Made by a program: the position numbers and the translations under genes
In this document: positions 9,328 through 18,342 of the stretch, one piece after another
Position numbering within the stretch: the stretch's first letter is position 1
How the letters are laid out: each line of letters begins with the position of its first letter
NCBI GenBank assembly: GCA_949840805.1
Contig: CATKXR010000009.1
Coordinates: 44,540 to 108,539, forward strand
DNA length: 64,000 nucleotides
From: an uncultured Lachnospiraceae bacterium
GTDB lineage: Bacteria; Bacillota; Clostridia; Lachnospirales; Lachnospiraceae
Direction: 5' to 3'
The notes under the pieces: model-generated
Database searches by the model: none
The model's input: the letters and a program-made list of their open reading frames with translations, nothing else
What the model was told of the DNA's origin: nothing

Positions 9328-9366
9328 GCCAGGTCAGTTTCCCGGGGTACGGGTAACTGACCTGGC
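9328..9366. terminator. perfect 12-base hairpin after trmL
   Basis: Arms GCCAGGTCAGTT (9328-9339) and AACTGACCTGGC (9355-9366) pair perfectly around a 15-base loop. There is no clear T-run on either side, so termination is inferred from its position between convergent genes (trmL and the aldo/keto reductase). Confidence 0.55.
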
Positions 9367-9471
9367 TACGTTATTGGCCGGTTTATAGGGGTGGGAACGT
9401 GTCTGAAAACGTTCTATCCTTCTTCTCCTGCGGATCTTTCGGAGAATGAATCCCTAACTAAACAATAATTT

Positions 9472-10509
9472 TTAGAAATTTGTCGCCGTCATTTCTTTTC
9501 CCGCAAGAACTTCCTCATAGTCCTTTAAGTTTCTTTCCAACAGCTCAGGAGTGTTTAAGCCGTAGGGGCATTTTGCGGCACATTGGCCACAGTGGAGGCA
9601 TTCTTTGATTTTCATCATTTTTTCCTGGCCTTCTTGGGAAAGGTGGGAGGCAGAAGGGGAACGGCGCAGCAGCAGGGACATCCGGGCGCAGTTATTGATT
9701 TCGATGCCTGCCGGGCAGGGCATACAGTAACCACAACCCCTGCAGAAACTTCCGCAAAGCTGTTCGCGGTCTTGTGCAATCATCGTCCGGATTTCTTCTG
9801 TCATTACAGGAGGATGTTCTATGTAGCTTAAAAATTCATCCAATTCCTGTTCTTTCTGGATACCCCAAATAGGAAGCACATCCGGGTATTGGGCGGCAAA
9901 AGCATAGGCGGCCGCCGAGTTGGTAATCAGTCCGCCGGAAAGGGATTTCATAGCAATAAAGCCTATGTTATGTTTCTGGCAGTCAGAAACCAGTCCAAGT
10001 TCCGGTTCGCCGGAAAGGTAGCAGAAGGGGAACTGCAGCGTGTCATACAGGCCACAGGCAACGGCTTCCCGGGCGACAGAAAGGCGATGGTTTGTGATAG
10101 AAATAAAGCGGATTTTCCCTTGTTCTTTTGCTTTTAATGCTGCTTCATAAAGTCCGCTTCTATCATCAGGTTTGGGGCAGAAGGAAGGGTTGTGGAACTG
10201 GTAGATGTCTATGTAATCTGTTTTTAAGAGGGTCAGGCTGCTGTGCAGATCTTTCCAGAACTCTTCGGCCTTTTCGGCTGCTGTCTTGGTGGCAATGTAT
10301 ATGTGGCTGCGGATATCACTTAATGCCTGGCCGAGTTTTTCTTCGCTGTCTGTGTAGGCCCGGGCCGTATCAAAAAAGGTTATACCGCCGTCATAGGCTT
10401 TTCTCAGAAGCTTTACGGCATCTCCAATAGGAATACGCTGAATGGGAAGGGCGCCGAAGCCGTTTCGGTCTGTGGTGATACCGGTTCTGCCTAATGTGAT
10501 TTTTGCCAT
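9472..10509 (-). CDS. aldo/keto reductase with C-terminal 4Fe-4S ferredoxin domain
   Basis: 345 residues. The (beta/alpha)8 reductase domain has the catalytic tetrad D and Y in 'FFDTARAYTDSE', K in 'YIATKTA' and H in 'IYQFHNPS'. The C terminus adds two cysteine clusters, 'CGSFCRGCGYCMPCP' and 'CLHCGQCAAKCPYG', expected to hold iron-sulfur clusters. This AKR plus ferredoxin layout is frequent in anaerobes; the substrate is unknown. The upstream leader has GGAGG and no close partner gene. Confidence 0.9.
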   Translation of the reverse strand: MAKITLGRTGITTDRNGFGALPIQRIPIGDAVKLLRKAYDGGITFFDTARAYTDSEEKLGQALSDIRSHIYIATKTAAEKAEEFWKDLHSSLTLLKTDYIDIYQFHNPSFCPKPDDRSGLYEAALKAKEQGKIRFISITNHRLSVAREAVACGLYDTLQFPFCYLSGEPELGLVSDCQKHNIGFIAMKSLSGGLITNSAAAYAFAAQYPDVLPIWGIQKEQELDEFLSYIEHPPVMTEEIRTMIAQDREQLCGSFCRGCGYCMPCPAGIEINNCARMSLLLRRSPSASHLSQEGQEKMMKIKECLHCGQCAAKCPYGLNTPELLERNLKDYEEVLAGKEMTATNF

Positions 10510-10543
10510 AAAAAATCCTCCTTGCGTTGTTTCACATAGTTTA

Positions 10544-10810
10544 TCACAATTTTTTTGCTTTTTCCATATTGTTTATTCTCATGTAACGGATTCCTTTATC
10601 ATACATTCTATCTGATTCTATCAATCCGTCCAATGCCTTTACAAGCCGTCTGATATCCTGGTCAGTTCCCTGGCAGCCGTTGGCGGCTTTCATTTCATAT
10701 CTTCTGAGTTCATCCTCAAATTTGTCTGTATACCGGTCGGCTTCATAAAACAAGGCTCTTGCTTTCTCATTACCCCATTTTCTGAAATTGATAATGTTCT
10801 GATTCCCCAT
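10544..10810 (-). CDS. conserved small protein of unknown function
   Basis: 88 residues, charged and helical, no cysteines, no membrane segment ('FRKWGNEKARALFYEADRY' near the start). Not recognised. The start at 10810 is preferred over 10828 because GGAGG lies right before it. Confidence 0.6.
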   Translation of the reverse strand: MGNQNIINFRKWGNEKARALFYEADRYTDKFEDELRRYEMKAANGCQGTDQDIRRLVKALDGLIESDRMYDKGIRYMRINNMEKAKKL

Positions 10811-10987
10811 ATGTTCCTCCATGACCATTATTTCGTCTTTGAAAAGATGTTTTTCCTTATCATGTGTTCTAAAGACTATTTTTATACCTTTGAGAATCCT
10901 TAAAAAACAAAGGAGAAATTACATGCAGTCCAACAGGGATTAATGAACCGTGTATTCAAAAGGGGAAAGTGTTTTATTTCAATGGGA

Positions 10988-12064
10988 TCAGCGTGTATGG
11001 ACAGAACGAAAATGTTCGTAAATCCATTTTCCGCATTCGCTCAATTCATCTTTGCTCCACCCGGATACTTTGCTGCAGCCGGGAGAGATTACGCTGCTGG
11101 TTTCGGCCTTATTGGCAAGATTCCAACAGCAATAGCTGATCTGACAGTCGTCCAGTAACCGGAGCCACAGGGCAGACTGTTGGAAGTCATTGCGTCCGTT
11201 TCCGGAGGCATCACAAGTGCCGAACTCGCTGACAAATACAGGCAGTCCATGCTCCACGCAGGCTGAAAGGCGCTGGCGCAGCCAGTCAGTATGAGTGGCG
11301 GCATAAAAATGAAGTGCATACAGAAGATTGTCATATTCCAGAGGAGAAGCAGCAGCCTGGTCGATATCCTGGCTCCAGGTGGGAGTTCCTACGATGATAA
11401 CAGCATCGCTGTCATTGGCCCGGATCACGGGAATGACTTCTCTGGCATAGTTTTTAATGCTGTCCCAGGAGACAGAAGAATTCGGTTCATTACAGATCTC
11501 GTACAGCACATTGGTATGGTCTTTGTACAATGCGGACATTTCCTGAAAGAATTGCAGCGCCTCTTCTTTGTGGATATTAGGGTCACGGTCATTTAAGACA
11601 TGCCAGTCAATGATTACATACATTCCAAGTTCCGTTGCATAGTCAACTCCCTTTTGGACAAGGGATTTAAGCTCATCCTGGCTGCCGCCGCTGCAGTAGC
11701 CGTTATATTCCTCTGTGTACATGGCAAGGCGGATGCAGTTGGTGTTCCAGTCATCCCGAAGAGTGCGGAAAGTGTCTAAAGTGATATATTGGGGGAACCA
11801 GGCAATCCCGTGGGTGGACATCCCCCGAAGCTGATATTTTTCACCGTGGCAGTCATACAGGCTGGGACCGTTTACATGAAGCTTTCCATGGACAGCAGCA
11901 GGGGTGTCGGGTACGGCAGTAAAAGAATTTTCAGATACTGCTTTTGGATCGGTAGTGCCATGAGCTGCCAGCGCAGCCGGTATGTTGCCGGGAAAAACAT
12001 TCACGGTCAACAGAACGGCCATTATAAGTCCGGTAAGTAATGAACGGTATTTTTTAACAAGCAT
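10988..12064 (-). CDS. secreted glycoside hydrolase family 5 endoglucanase-like protein
   Basis: 358 residues. Signal peptide about 1-34 ending 'ALAA', then one GH5 TIM barrel. 'RLAMYTEEYNG', 'YVIIDWHVLNDRDPN', the acid/base Glu in 'YEICNEPNSS', 'HFYAATHTDW' and the nucleophile Glu in 'PVFVSEFGTCDASG' mark it as GH5, closest in pattern to the GH5_2 cellulase group. No binding module or anchor follows, so it is probably released. It should hydrolyse beta-1,4-glucans or related beta-glycans. Transcription starts about 200 bases upstream, through a structured leader (12136-12267). Confidence 0.88.
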   Translation of the reverse strand: MLVKKYRSLLTGLIMAVLLTVNVFPGNIPAALAAHGTTDPKAVSENSFTAVPDTPAAVHGKLHVNGPSLYDCHGEKYQLRGMSTHGIAWFPQYITLDTFRTLRDDWNTNCIRLAMYTEEYNGYCSGGSQDELKSLVQKGVDYATELGMYVIIDWHVLNDRDPNIHKEEALQFFQEMSALYKDHTNVLYEICNEPNSSVSWDSIKNYAREVIPVIRANDSDAVIIVGTPTWSQDIDQAAASPLEYDNLLYALHFYAATHTDWLRQRLSACVEHGLPVFVSEFGTCDASGNGRNDFQQSALWLRLLDDCQISYCCWNLANKAETSSVISPGCSKVSGWSKDELSECGKWIYEHFRSVHTR

Positions 12065-12135
12065 GAAAGATTCCTCCTATGAAAAAAATCATATGGCCCA
12101 TAAGTATGGAATGTTTTTGGTTTCGTAAAACTGCT

Positions 12136-12174
12136 AAAAAGAAAGAACTGCTTTTCCCCCATAGAAAGCAGTCC
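12136..12174 (-). terminator. intrinsic terminator inside the GH5 leader
   Basis: On the minus strand, arms at 12174-12164 (GGACTGCTTTC) and 12156-12145 (GAAAAGCAGTTC) form a stem followed at once by TTTCTTTTT. It lies after the promoter and before the GH5 start, so it must be read through or disrupted for expression: an attenuator layout. Confidence 0.7.
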
Positions 12175-12267
12175 CTCCGGTCACGATCAAAAACCGTTAC
12201 ACTATAAAGCTTTGCTTGGTATCCCCATACCAGATAAAATGTAATCGGCACTGAGTGCGTCTTACTA
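12175..12267 (-). ncRNA. candidate cis-regulatory aptamer upstream of GH5 gene
   Basis: On the minus strand, between the predicted start of transcription and the terminator, are an outer stem TTACA/TGTAA, a hairpin GGTAT-GGGG-ATACC, the palindrome AAGC-AAA-GCTT and a hairpin closed by CGGT/ACCG, then GGAGGG. A GCAAAGC core after a hairpin recalls the c-di-GMP-I (GEMM) class, but other conserved GEMM positions are not evident, so the class is unassigned. The AAAGC segment could pair with GCTTT in the terminator arm and act as an antiterminator. Confidence 0.5.
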
Positions 12268-12273
12268 ATGTAG

Positions 12274-12302
12274 AATATACCATTTTTTGAAGAAATAGTC
12301 AA
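12274..12302 (-). promoter_or_regulatory. sigma-A promoter for the GH5 transcript
   Basis: TTGACT (12302-12297) and TATATT (12279-12274) with a 17-base spacer. Transcription should start near 12267. Confidence 0.7.
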
Positions 12303-12394
12303 TGATTTTTGTGCAAAAATGCAGAAGGCCGGATAAATTCCTTTCAAACGGTACATACTGATTGAATAAAAACAGAAAATGTGGAGGGAGCGGC

Positions 12395-13816
12395 ATGGAC
12401 GAATTTTCCAAATCTCTTTCAGAAAATGTGGAACGGCTGAAACAAGTGCTGCAGGCAGATAAGAATTTTGATATTGTATATAGAACCTTTACCATAGCCG
12501 GAAGGAAGGCGGCCCTGTTCTTTGTAGACGGATTTACCAAGGACGAAGTGTTGTTGAAAATGATGCAGTCCTGGTGGTCGGTCAAAGAGGAGGACATGCC
12601 GGAGGACGCCTATGGTTTTTCTAAGAAATATCTGCCTTATGGGGAGATCGGGCTGGTAAAAAAAGAAGAGGATATGCTGGTACAGTTATTAACGGGTATA
12701 TCCTGCCTGTTTATTGACGGTTTTGAGGTGTGCATGACCATTGACTGCCGGACATATCCTGCCAGAAGCGTGGGAGAGCCGGAAAAGGATAAGGTCATGC
12801 GGGGATCACGGGACGGATTTGTGGAGACTCTGATCTTCAATACGGCATTGATCCGGCGGAGAATTCGTGATCCGAGACTGACCATGGAGATTCTGACGGC
12901 AGGGGAAAGCTCCCACACGGATATTGCCGTGTGCTATATGGACGGAAGGCAGGATCAGAATTTGCTGGATAAAATCAAAGGCAGGATTCAGAATTTGAAG
13001 GTAGACGCCCTGACCATGAATCAGGAAAGCCTGGCAGAATGCATTTACCCTCATAAATGGTACAATCCGTTTCCGAAGTTTAAGTTTTCCGAACGTCCGG
13101 ATACGGCGGCGGCATGTATTTTGGAGGGTAATATAGTGATTCTTGTGGACAACTCTCCTGCAGCCATGATTCTGCCTTCTTCGGTATTTGATGTCATAGA
13201 GGAGGCAGATGATTACTATTTTCCGCCCATTACAGGAACCTATCTGCGTCTTTCCCGGATGGCGACGGCTATTTTATGTCTGCTGTTTACGCCTACCTGG
13301 CTGCTTTTGATGATGAATCCCGGCATAATCCCGCCCTGGCTGGAATTCATCCGTATTGAGGATCCCTCTTTTGTGCCGCTGATTTATCAGCTTTTGATTT
13401 TGGAATTTGCCATTGACGGACTGCGGCTGGCTGCTATCAATACGCCGAATATGCTGACCACGCCTTTAAGCGTTATTGCCGGTATTGTGTTAGGTGAATA
13501 CTCGGTAAAGTCAGGATGGTTTAACAGTGAGACCATGCTTTATATGGCTTTTGTGACAGTGGCTAATTACAGCCAGTCCAGTTTTGAACTGGGTTATGCG
13601 CTGAAATTTATGAGAGTCATGATCTTAATATTGACGGCCATATTTAACGTGTGGGGATATGGAGCAGGGATAATCATCTCATTATGTGCCGTCATATTTA
13701 ACAGGACTATCGCGGGAAAGAGCTATATCTACCCATTGATCCCGTTTAAATGGGGTGAATTAAAAAAGCGTTTCCTGCGGGGGCGGCTTCCGCTTTCGGG
13801 AGAAGGAAGGAGTTAG
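12395..13816 (+). CDS. spore germination protein, GerA family (GerAA-type subunit)
   Basis: 473 residues. A soluble N-terminal part (about 1-260) is followed by several membrane helices (about 285-445), including 'PTWLLLMMNPGIIPPWL' and 'AIDGLRLAAINTPNMLTTPLSV', the conserved GerA membrane signature. These proteins form the A subunit of inner-membrane germinant receptors of spores. No GerAB or GerAC partner lies next to it, so it is a stand-alone A subunit here. ATG at 12395 follows GGAGGGAG. Confidence 0.88.
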   Translation: MDEFSKSLSENVERLKQVLQADKNFDIVYRTFTIAGRKAALFFVDGFTKDEVLLKMMQSWWSVKEEDMPEDAYGFSKKYLPYGEIGLVKKEEDMLVQLLTGISCLFIDGFEVCMTIDCRTYPARSVGEPEKDKVMRGSRDGFVETLIFNTALIRRRIRDPRLTMEILTAGESSHTDIAVCYMDGRQDQNLLDKIKGRIQNLKVDALTMNQESLAECIYPHKWYNPFPKFKFSERPDTAAACILEGNIVILVDNSPAAMILPSSVFDVIEEADDYYFPPITGTYLRLSRMATAILCLLFTPTWLLLMMNPGIIPPWLEFIRIEDPSFVPLIYQLLILEFAIDGLRLAAINTPNMLTTPLSVIAGIVLGEYSVKSGWFNSETMLYMAFVTVANYSQSSFELGYALKFMRVMILILTAIFNVWGYGAGIIISLCAVIFNRTIAGKSYIYPLIPFKWGELKKRFLRGRLPLSGEGRS

Positions 13817-13837
13817 TGCAGTATTGCCGTACCGGGC

Positions 13838-14848
13838 TCACCATTTTGCAGTATACAGAATGTCCCGGTTTATGGTCTGATAAAACATCCGGCGGATTTC
13901 TTGCGGGTCCTTGGTCTGGCCAAGAATCCACATGAGTTTGGTGACAGTGGCTTCCAAGGTCATGTCGTAGGCTTCTAGAAGCCCAAGCTCTTGTTTGATG
14001 GTTTTACCGACTTCGTAGACAGACATATTACTGCCTTCGTTGGTCACTTGGGTGGTCATGACTACGGTTTTTCCGGCATCGATCCATTGTTCAATCGCCT
14101 TGTGGAAGTCGCCGGATTCATAAGAGGGAAGTCCTCCTACGCCAAAAGATTCGATAATCACGGCATCATAGCAGCCGGAAAGGTAGGACAGCACTCCGGC
14201 TTCCATGGAAGGAATTAATTTTAAAAGAGCTACCCGCGGATTCAGATTTTCATAGAAAAATACTGGTTCGGCAAGAAGCGCTTTGTCATCCAGATAGAAG
14301 ATCACATGCTGGTCCTGAATGGTGGCAATATAGGGGAAATTAATGCTGGAGAATGCGTTGTAGCTTTTCGTGCGCTCCTTTTTTCCCCTGGTTCCGGCAA
14401 TGACCTTGCCGTCAAAGACAATGGTTATGCCATGGGCGTGGTCATGGGAGGCAAAGCGCAGACTGTCCGTAAGGTTGGTCTTCGCATCGGTGATTTCCAA
14501 ATCAATGGGCCTTTGCGCTCCTGTAATGACAATAGGTTTTGGAGAATTCTGGATCAGATAAGACAAGGCGGCTGCAGTATAAGCCATTGTATCGGTCCCG
14601 TGACAGATTACGAAACCGTCATAGGCATCGTAGCGCTCACGGATTGCAGAAGCAATTTTCAGCCAATGGGAGGGCTGCATGTTAGTGCTGTCGATATTTA
14701 AAAGCTGCAGGGTGTCTGCCTGGCAAAACCGGCGGGCATCGGGAACGTAGCTTAAAAGTTCATCAGAAGTGATGAGGGGTTTTAAGCCGGTTTCGCTGCT
14801 TTTGGAAGCGATAGTTCCGCCGGTGGCAATCATCAGGATATGTTTCAT
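13838..14848 (-). CDS. ansA: L-asparaginase, type I
   Basis: 336 residues. Hydrolyses asparagine to aspartate and ammonia. Both active-site threonine motifs are present: 'IATGGTIAS' at residues 7-15 and 'CHGTDTMAYTA' near residue 85, plus 'IVITGAQRP'. No signal peptide, so cytoplasmic type I. Convergent with the GerA gene, 21 bases apart, without an obvious terminator between them. Confidence 0.92.
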   Translation of the reverse strand: MKHILMIATGGTIASKSSETGLKPLITSDELLSYVPDARRFCQADTLQLLNIDSTNMQPSHWLKIASAIRERYDAYDGFVICHGTDTMAYTAAALSYLIQNSPKPIVITGAQRPIDLEITDAKTNLTDSLRFASHDHAHGITIVFDGKVIAGTRGKKERTKSYNAFSSINFPYIATIQDQHVIFYLDDKALLAEPVFFYENLNPRVALLKLIPSMEAGVLSYLSGCYDAVIIESFGVGGLPSYESGDFHKAIEQWIDAGKTVVMTTQVTNEGSNMSVYEVGKTIKQELGLLEAYDMTLEATVTKLMWILGQTKDPQEIRRMFYQTINRDILYTAKW

Positions 14849-15018
14849 AAAAATAGGCTCCTTTCGTTTTGGGCGGCCGCTATTTACATTTCCCGAAAAT
14901 CATTGTATGATGATAGCGGTGATTGATTGTGGTATAAAGTTTTTTATCACTATTAAATAATATTACCACAAATTTTATCAGGAAGACAATCAAATATAAA
15001 AAATATGGGGAAGAAATC

Positions 15019-15198
15019 ATGACGCAAATTCCAAAGGATCCTATCATGTTAGTCAGTTATGTAAATATGCAATTAAGGGATTTTTATCCGTCCATGGAAG
15101 AGCTGTGCAAGGCGCTCGGCCTGGATAAGAGCCGGTTGGAGGAAAAGCTGGGAGCAGTGGATTATCACTACAGCCCGGAGCGGAATCAGTTTGTGTGA
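15019..15198 (+). CDS. DUF4250 domain-containing small protein
   Basis: 59 residues starting 'MTQIPKDPIMLVSYVNMQL' and ending 'YHYSPERNQFV', which is the pattern of the DUF4250 family (short helical proteins widespread in Clostridia, function unknown). GGGGAAG precedes the ATG. It is divergent from ansA. Confidence 0.8.
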   Translation: MTQIPKDPIMLVSYVNMQLRDFYPSMEELCKALGLDKSRLEEKLGAVDYHYSPERNQFV

Positions 15199-15221
15199 TT
15201 ATACTCGCGAGCATACTTATT

Positions 15222-15275
15222 TGCCAAATGATTCGGTGCATTTATGGAAAGGTGGGAACTGTGTTGGCAAATCAT
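15222..15275. repeat. inverted repeat of GCCAAATGATT
   Basis: GCCAAATGATT near 15222 and its complement AATCATTTGGC near 15265 face each other about 30 bases apart. A closely similar stretch, GGCAAATCATTCGG, recurs at about 23207 just after ppk1. It may be a short intergenic repeat. Confidence 0.4.
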
Positions 15276-15373
15276 TTGGCTCACGGGTATAGGTTTGTGT
15301 GTGCGGATGTTGGCAGCAGTTATGCCTGCGATCGTTCAGGGTCATGGCTGCTGCAGATGACGAGAGGGTGGCT

Positions 15374-16858
15374 ATGGCGCAGGCGGTGTTAATATGGGAC
15401 TGGCTGATGGAACATTTGCTTTATGTGAATCTGGTTCTGTCAGTCGCCATCGTATTTTTTCAGAGACGGGATCCGAAGGCAGTCTGGACCTGGCTTATGA
15501 TTCTCTATTTTATTCCGGTATTCGGTTTTTTCTTTTATCTGATATTTGCCCAGGATTACCATAGGAGCAGAATGTTCCGCGTCAAAGAAGTGGAGGACCG
15601 GCTGCGTGTAAATGCCCGGTGTCAGGAACATAGATTAAAAAATAATGTGCAGTATTTGGATAAACAGCTTGCAGAAGATTATGGGGATCTGATTTATTAT
15701 AATCTGGAGCAGGCAGGTTCTGTGCTGACATTGGAAAATCAGGTGGAGATCTTTACAGACGGGGAAGAGAAGTTTGCAGATCTGTGCCGGGAGCTGAAAC
15801 AAGCCCGGTATTTTATTCATATTCAGTATTATATTATTAAAGACGATGAACTTTTTGGCAGTATCATACCTGTGCTGAAGGAGAGGGTACAGGCAGGAGT
15901 CCAGGTAAGGATACTCTATGACGGGATGGGCAGCAGGCTTGTGCCGGGACGCCGGTGGAAGGAGTTAGAGCAGGCAGGGGTGAAAATTTCCTGCTTTTTC
16001 CCGCCTCTTTTTGGACGGGTAAACCTGCGGATGAATTACAGGAACCATCGGAAGATTGTAGTGATTGACGGTCAGGTGGGGTATGTAGGCGGATTTAATA
16101 TTGGCAGGGAGTATTTAGGAAGGAGTCCTCGATTCGGTTATTGGAGAGACACTCATTTAAAACTGACAGGGGATGCCGTTATCAGCCTGCAGATACGGTT
16201 TGCTCTTGACTGGAATTATGCAGGGAAAGAAAATCTGTTTTTAAATGGCAGGTACTTTGAAAACTGCAGAGGCAGTATAAAGGGTGCAAAAGAAAGGCGG
16301 GAAGCAGGACAAATAGGGATACAGATAATTGCCAGCGGGCCGGATTCTGCATGCAGGCAGGTCCGGGATAATTATCTGCGACTGATCCACAAGGCGAGGC
16401 ATCATATATATATCCAGACGCCGTATTTTATTCCGGACGAGGCAGTGCTGAGCGCGCTTACGGTAGCGGCCGGATCGGGAATTGATGTGCGGCTGATGAT
16501 TCCCTGCATGCCGGATCACCTTTTTGTCTATTGGGCAACTTATTCTTATATGGGAGAGCTGGCGGCAGCCGGCGCCCGCTGCTATACTTATGAAAATGGT
16601 TTTCTTCATGCCAAAGGCGTGATGGTGGACGGCCGTGTCAGTTGCTGCGGTACAGCTAATATGGATATTCGTAGTTTTGAGCTGAATTTTGAGGTAAATG
16701 CTGTGATTTATGATGAGCAGACTACAAAAATTCTGGAGAATGCTTTTTTGGAGGACCTAAAATTCTGTCAGGAAGTGACCAGGGAGATCTATGACAGACG
16801 GAGCCTGTGGGTGCGGTTTCGGGAACAGGGCAGCCGCCTTTTGTCACCGTTGTTGTAA
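15374..16858 (+). CDS. cls: cardiolipin synthase (phospholipase D superfamily)
   Basis: 494 residues. Two N-terminal membrane helices (about 10-55, with 'YFIPVFGFFFYLIF') then two HKD motifs: 'NHRKIVVIDGQVGYVGG' and 'HAKGVMVDGRVSCCGTANMD'. Joins two phosphatidylglycerols into cardiolipin at the membrane. ATG 15374 is chosen for the GAGAGGG before it; ATG 15344 is possible. Confidence 0.92.
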   Translation: MAQAVLIWDWLMEHLLYVNLVLSVAIVFFQRRDPKAVWTWLMILYFIPVFGFFFYLIFAQDYHRSRMFRVKEVEDRLRVNARCQEHRLKNNVQYLDKQLAEDYGDLIYYNLEQAGSVLTLENQVEIFTDGEEKFADLCRELKQARYFIHIQYYIIKDDELFGSIIPVLKERVQAGVQVRILYDGMGSRLVPGRRWKELEQAGVKISCFFPPLFGRVNLRMNYRNHRKIVVIDGQVGYVGGFNIGREYLGRSPRFGYWRDTHLKLTGDAVISLQIRFALDWNYAGKENLFLNGRYFENCRGSIKGAKERREAGQIGIQIIASGPDSACRQVRDNYLRLIHKARHHIYIQTPYFIPDEAVLSALTVAAGSGIDVRLMIPCMPDHLFVYWATYSYMGELAAAGARCYTYENGFLHAKGVMVDGRVSCCGTANMDIRSFELNFEVNAVIYDEQTTKILENAFLEDLKFCQEVTREIYDRRSLWVRFREQGSRLLSPLL

Positions 16859-16899
16859 AAAAGAGAATAAGTTTTTGCCTGTTTGTTTATAATATCCCC

Positions 16900-17337
16900 A
16901 TGAGCAGATTAAAAGACCTACCTGTTAATTTTTTTAAATGCGGCGTCACGGGATGGTGCCTGGAGGTAATGTTTACCTCTGTAGAATCTGTTTTAGCCCA
17001 TGACTGGCGCCTGATCGGAAGGACCTCACTTTTGATGTTTCCGATTTACGGGATGGGGGCGCTTTTGTCGCCGATCGGAACAGCTGTAGACCGTTGGATC
17101 GGGGAAATTCAAATGCGTCCCGCAGATCGGTTTGTGCGTCATGGAATGCTGGATATGGTATTGATTTTTACGGCAGAATATTTGTCGGGAATGTGGCTGA
17201 GGGCAAGGGGAATGTGTCCCTGGGATTACAGCGGGAGACAAGCCAGTATTAACGGATTGATTCGATTGGATTTTGCGCCGCTGTGGTTTATGACAGGATT
17301 ACTGTTTGAACAGATTACAAAAAAGAAAGGAAGGTGA
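16900..17337 (+). CDS. putative ABC-transporter type membrane protein (PF06541/CmpB-like)
   Basis: 145 residues from ATG 16900; hydrophobic with about four membrane segments ('TSLLMFPIYGMGALLSPIG', 'DMVLIFTAEYLSGMWL', 'LDFAPLWFMTGLLFE'). The phrase 'CPWDYSG' with a following 'G-LIRLDFAPLW' matches the family often named putative ABC transporter permease (PF06541). No ATPase partner is nearby. A TATAAT at 16888-16893 ends only seven bases before the ATG and no ribosome site is visible; a longer start at 16807 would overlap cls. Confidence 0.72.
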   Translation: MSRLKDLPVNFFKCGVTGWCLEVMFTSVESVLAHDWRLIGRTSLLMFPIYGMGALLSPIGTAVDRWIGEIQMRPADRFVRHGMLDMVLIFTAEYLSGMWLRARGMCPWDYSGRQASINGLIRLDFAPLWFMTGLLFEQITKKKGR

Positions 17338-17369
17338 GCCGGCAGATAACAACTGCCGGCTCACCTTTT
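17332..17369 (+). terminator. strong rho-independent terminator
   Basis: AGGTGAGCCGGCAG (17332-17345) pairs perfectly with CTGCCGGCTCACCT (17353-17366), followed by TTTTC. The stop codon of the preceding membrane protein lies in the 5' arm. Confidence 0.88.
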
Positions 17370-17525
17370 CCGATATTTGAATTATGGCGGCAGGATTAAT
17401 ATACAGGAATGCAGCAATTATAATTTTGGAATGTTATCTAAAATATACAAACAAATTATAAAAAAGGAAGGTAAGTACTTGTTTTTGCCTTTCTTTTTTT
17501 ATATACTGAAAAAGACAGGAATTGA

Positions 17526-18323
17526 ATGGAAAGGGAAAAACAAATGATACGTTTTATACTGGTAGTGGTTGCGTTGCTGGGGTTTTTGACTGCCAGCATT
17601 CCGCTTGTGGCAGGAGAATATGTGGTGGCAAAATTTAATCCAAAAAGGCAGCAGGAACACAGCCTGCGGATTGTCCAGGCCATGTTTCGTATGATTTTCC
17701 GCCTGACAGGTTCAACCCTGACCATAAAAGGGCAGGATCAGGTGCCGGAGGGGGCAGTTCTGTATGTGGGGAACCACAGAAGCTATTTCGATATTATTGT
17801 AGGCTATACGGTGGTGCCGAACCTGGCAGGATTCGTGGCTAAAAAAGAGATGACCCGGTATCCGGTACTGGTAAACTGGATGAGGCTGGTCAACTGCCTT
17901 TTTCTCAACCGGGATGATATTAAGGAAGGGCTGAAAACGATCCTGGAAGGGATTGAAAAGGTAAAGCAGGGTATTTCTATCTGGATCTTTCCTGAAGGAA
18001 CCCGCAATGAAAATGAAGATATTCTGGAGCTTCTTCCTTTTAAGGAGGGAAGCTTAAAGATTGCGGAAAAGAGCGGATGCCCGGTGATACCGGTGGCGAT
18101 TACGGGGACTGCGGATATTTTTGAAAGTCATATTCCTTTTATGCGGCCCTCCCATGTGACTATCGAGTTCGGAGAGCCGATCTATGTGAAAAAGCTGCCG
18201 CCGGAGATCAGAAAACGTTCCGGCGCATACATCAGGGATCTGATCATTGAGATGCTGAAAAATGAACAGAGGGAACGGGCGGACGCTGTGGAGCCGGAGG
18301 CGAGAATCATTAAGAAGGCATAA
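17526..18323 (+). CDS. plsC: 1-acyl-sn-glycerol-3-phosphate acyltransferase (PlsC family)
   Basis: 265 residues. N-terminal membrane helix (about 8-30), acyltransferase block I 'NHRSYFD' (H and D), block III 'FPEGTRN' and block IV 'VPVAITGT'-like 'IPVAITGT'. Makes phosphatidic acid from lysophosphatidic acid. ATG 17544 with AAAGGGAAA upstream is an alternative start that still keeps the membrane helix. Confidence 0.9.
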   Translation: MEREKQMIRFILVVVALLGFLTASIPLVAGEYVVAKFNPKRQQEHSLRIVQAMFRMIFRLTGSTLTIKGQDQVPEGAVLYVGNHRSYFDIIVGYTVVPNLAGFVAKKEMTRYPVLVNWMRLVNCLFLNRDDIKEGLKTILEGIEKVKQGISIWIFPEGTRNENEDILELLPFKEGSLKIAEKSGCPVIPVAITGTADIFESHIPFMRPSHVTIEFGEPIYVKKLPPEIRKRSGAYIRDLIIEMLKNEQRERADAVEPEARIIKKA

Positions 18324-18342
18324 TACGGAGGACATCAGGATT

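Noticed and set aside
9583..10430. Plus-strand frames opposite the aldo/keto reductase
   Set aside because: The reductase has all catalytic and iron-sulfur motifs on the minus strand.
17452..17505. A-rich/T-rich inverted pair before plsC considered as a second terminator
   Set aside because: The arms have mismatches and match mainly by A/T runs; a better terminator lies at 17332-17369.
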